Positions 62,566 through 64,000 of a stretch of 64,000 nucleotides of DNA are shown here, piece after piece (positions within the stretch are counted from its first letter, which is position 1; each line of letters starts with the position of its first letter). The stretch spans positions 1-64,000 of the forward strand of contig CANCQX010000002.1 in NCBI GenBank assembly GCA_947380375.1. The letters run 5' to 3'. The position numbers and the translations under genes were made by a program. Below the pieces are notes generated by a model, which had not been told where the DNA came from, made no database searches, and was given only the letters and a program-made list of their open reading frames with translations. This stretch comes from Flavobacteriales bacterium (GTDB lineage: Bacteria > Bacteroidota > Bacteroidia > Flavobacteriales_D > Crocinitomicaceae).

Positions 62566-63177
62566 ATGAAAATTTTCAAAACCCCATGTTTCTTTAAATG
62601 GATTTTTCCAAGAAGAACGTGGGGTTTTTCACGTTCAATAGATCAGGTTTATTTAACGTTTGATGATGGTCCAAATCTAGAAATTACACCTTGGATTTTA
62701 GATTATTTAAAAGAGAAAAACATCCAAGCAACTTTCTTTTGTGTTGGGAGTAATATAAAACGGTATCCTGAATTATTTCAACGAATTAAAGCAGAAGGTC
62801 ATTCGGTTGGAAATCACACAATGAATCACGATAAAGGGACAAAAGTTCCATTTAAACAGTATAAAAGTTCCATTTCAGAAACAAAAAAACTCATTGGTAA
62901 TAAATTATTTCGACCACCATACGGAAGAATAAATGCTTGGAAATCATATCAATTATCGAAAGAATATCATTTGATAATGTGGTCTTGGCTTTCTTATGAT
63001 TTTGATCCTTCAATAGCTATTTCAACTATTTTAAAAAAAGCTAAAAAACAAATCAAAGCAGGTGATATTTTAGTTCTTCACGATAACCCAAAGGTAACAG
63101 ATCGAGTAAAAGAGTTATTACCAAAATTGATTGAAATTATAGAACAAAAAGGTTTAAAATTTGAAAAGATAGTTTAA
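62566..63177 (+). CDS. Polysaccharide deacetylase (NodB domain)
   Basis: A 203-residue carbohydrate esterase family 4 protein. Motif 1 is TFDDGPN (Asp33, Asp34), motif 2 HSVGNHTMNH (metal His near 84 and 88), motif 3 RPPYGR (about 115-120) and motif 5 ILVLHDN. No cleavable signal is clear; the basic N-terminus (FKWIFPRRTWG) suggests a cytoplasmic or membrane-edge location. It removes N-acetyl groups from glycans such as peptidoglycan or a lipid-linked sugar. It is probably in one operon with the DUF2723 gene. Confidence 0.93.
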   Translation: MKIFKTPCFFKWIFPRRTWGFSRSIDQVYLTFDDGPNLEITPWILDYLKEKNIQATFFCVGSNIKRYPELFQRIKAEGHSVGNHTMNHDKGTKVPFKQYKSSISETKKLIGNKLFRPPYGRINAWKSYQLSKEYHLIMWSWLSYDFDPSIAISTILKKAKKQIKAGDILVLHDNPKVTDRVKELLPKLIEIIEQKGLKFEKIV

Positions 63178-63178
63178 C

Positions 63179-63231
63179 TAATTCTCATCCTCAACCTAAA
63201 TCTCAACCTCTATCTTAACTCAACCTCAATC
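63179..63231 (+). repeat. Degenerate hexamer array, consensus TCAAYC
   Basis: About nine units (TAATTC, TCATCC, TCAACC, TAAATC, TCAACC, TCTATC, one 5-base unit, TCAACC, TCAATC) fill the 54-bp gap between two converging genes. Confidence 0.85.
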
Positions 63232-63735
63232 TTATTTCCTCTTATAAATTGGAACCGTACTACAAGGCTCTCCATACATCAATGTTTTCACAACCGGTTG
63301 TAAATGTTTTAATAATTCAACCATTGCAAAATCAGGACAAGGAATATCAGAACACCCTTTAACAATTACTCGATTATCTATAAATGGATCAAGTGCTTCA
63401 TTTTTAATGTTTTGGATAATTATTTGTTTTTGAACATCTTCTTTTGTTCCAACAAGAAAAAGAGCGGCATTGTTTTCTAATTTAGAAGCGATTAACATAA
63501 ACGCCCAAGTAGGAATAATAGCATCAGTTGAACAGTGAATATACACAGCAGTATCTTTGTATTGCTCCCAATTATTTTCTTTAATCCATAGGCGAAAATC
63601 TTTTTCTTTTAAGACCAGTCCTTGCCATAATTGTTCAGAAATATCTATTTCAAGAATAGTTTGAGTAGGTTTATAATCAGCTAAATCTAAACTGATAAGT
63701 CCACTTTCGGTAACACGGTTTATTATATCTGTCAT
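63232..63735 (-). CDS. DUF2480 family protein
   Basis: A 167-residue cytosolic protein typical of Bacteroidota. Family segments are ESGLISLDLADYKP (10-23), GLVLKEKDFRLWIKENNW (about 39-56), YIHCSTDAIIPTWAFMLIAS (about 65-84), VIVKGCSDIPCPDFAM and the C-terminal YGEPCSTVPIYKRK. The conserved Cys residues suggest an iron-sulfur or metal-linked role, but the function is unknown. It lies downstream of nothing and is followed by a repeat-filled gap before fabF. Confidence 0.9.
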   Translation of the reverse strand: MTDIINRVTESGLISLDLADYKPTQTILEIDISEQLWQGLVLKEKDFRLWIKENNWEQYKDTAVYIHCSTDAIIPTWAFMLIASKLENNAALFLVGTKEDVQKQIIIQNIKNEALDPFIDNRVIVKGCSDIPCPDFAMVELLKHLQPVVKTLMYGEPCSTVPIYKRK

Positions 63736-63739
63736 TTTA

Positions 63740-63827
63740 GACTTGAAGATTCAAGACTTGAAGATTCAAGATTAAAAAGATTTAAGACTTAAATATGGTC
63801 TTTTGTCTTATAGTCTTTTGTCTTACA
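63740..63827 (+). repeat. Two different tandem 15-bp repeats in the DUF2480-fabF gap
   Basis: GACTTGAAGATTCAA is repeated exactly (63740-63754 and 63755-63769) with decayed copies after it. GTCTTTTGTCTTATA and GTCTTTTGTCTTACA then follow (63798-63812 and 63813-63827). The two blocks share AAGAC/GTCTT complementarity and could pair. Confidence 0.75.
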
Positions 63828-63829
63828 GT

Positions 63830-64000
63830 CTAATTAATATATTTCTTAAAAACAATCGAAGCTATGTGACCACCGAAACCAAACGTATTACTCATTGCAT
63901 ACGTCATTTCTTTTTCAATTGATTTACCAATTGGGAAAGTAAATAAATCAGCATATTCTGGTTCGAAATCAGTTGTATTAATTGTTGGTGGAACAGTGTT
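63830..64000 (-). CDS. fabF: 3-oxoacyl-ACP synthase II, C-terminal end (partial)
   Basis: Only the last 56 residues are in the window; the gene continues beyond base 64000. The sequence NTVPPTINTTDFEPEYADLF, then YAMSNTFGFGGHIASIVFKKY is the C-terminal signature of FabF, the condensing enzyme of fatty-acid elongation, with the conserved GFGGH segment. Confidence 0.93.
   Translation of the reverse strand, partial: NTVPPTINTTDFEPEYADLFTFPIGKSIEKEMTYAMSNTFGFGGHIASIVFKKYIN

Overview
The window is AT-rich chromosomal DNA from a member of the Bacteroidota, most likely order Flavobacteriales (perhaps a Crocinitomicaceae/Fluviicola-like organism; the family is inference). The reasons are promoters with the TAnnTTTG -7 box, type IX secretion (T9SS) C-terminal domains, PorV-like and PorP/SprF proteins, DUF2480 and DUF2723 proteins, a YtxJ-type bacilliredoxin and a PurF homologue of about 630 residues. 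There is no rRNA, CRISPR array or recognisable transposase.

Layout. 1-2.1 kb: 3' part of a large secreted T9SS cargo protein on the minus strand, interrupted by a one-base frameshift in a T8 run. 2.2-3.2 kb: a hypothetical gene and an XRE regulator. 3.2-6.9 kb (minus): pheS, bacilliredoxin, glutaminyl cyclase, GT87 glycosyltransferase. 7.0-18.1 kb (mostly plus): lipoprotein, YgiQ radical SAM protein, PurF, histidine kinase, gpmI, membrane protein, Hsp70-like ATPase. 18.1-22.8 kb (minus): VWA protein, PD40/OmpA/LysM envelope protein, hydrolase, metal-binding lipoprotein. 23.0-27.8 kb: engB, BI-1 protein, folE, 6-pyruvoyl-tetrahydropterin synthase, a degenerate TlyA-like protein, LRR protein, ribF. 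28.1-37.1 kb: a three-gene surface cassette (TonB-dependent receptor, 1381-residue T9SS cargo, PorV-like barrel). 37.2-46.7 kb: greA, HIT, SGNH/PKD protein, acyltransferase-like protein, OmpA/PorP pair, radical SAM/SPASM protein, murI, thioredoxin.

46.73-58.20 kb is the outstanding region: an integrated genetic element inserted at a tRNA-Gln(UUG) gene and bounded by perfect 138-bp direct repeats that each contain the whole tRNA, its -7 box and its terminator. It carries a tyrosine integrase, an XRE repressor with two matching candidate operators (TTACC-N4-GGTAA), a RadC/JAB protein, about a dozen largely unrecognised cargo genes (including a membrane-anchored J-domain-like protein, a duplicated unknown domain and a FISUMP protein), a replication module (iteron-like 11-bp repeats, possible primase zinc-domain protein, DUF3987 ATPase), and a noncoding tail with two large inverted repeats that look like an origin or oriT. 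No relaxase, coupling protein, secretion channel or capsid gene is visible, so it would depend on a helper or move only by integration/excision.

58.4-64 kb: DUF2723 membrane protein, polysaccharide deacetylase, DUF2480 protein and the 3' end of fabF.

Two chromosome-wide habits are visible. Several genes have the -7 box only 4-7 bases before the start codon, suggesting leaderless mRNAs. Four intergenic gaps hold degenerate hexamer arrays (consensus TCAAYC on the plus strand). All function calls are from reading the sequence; no database search was run.
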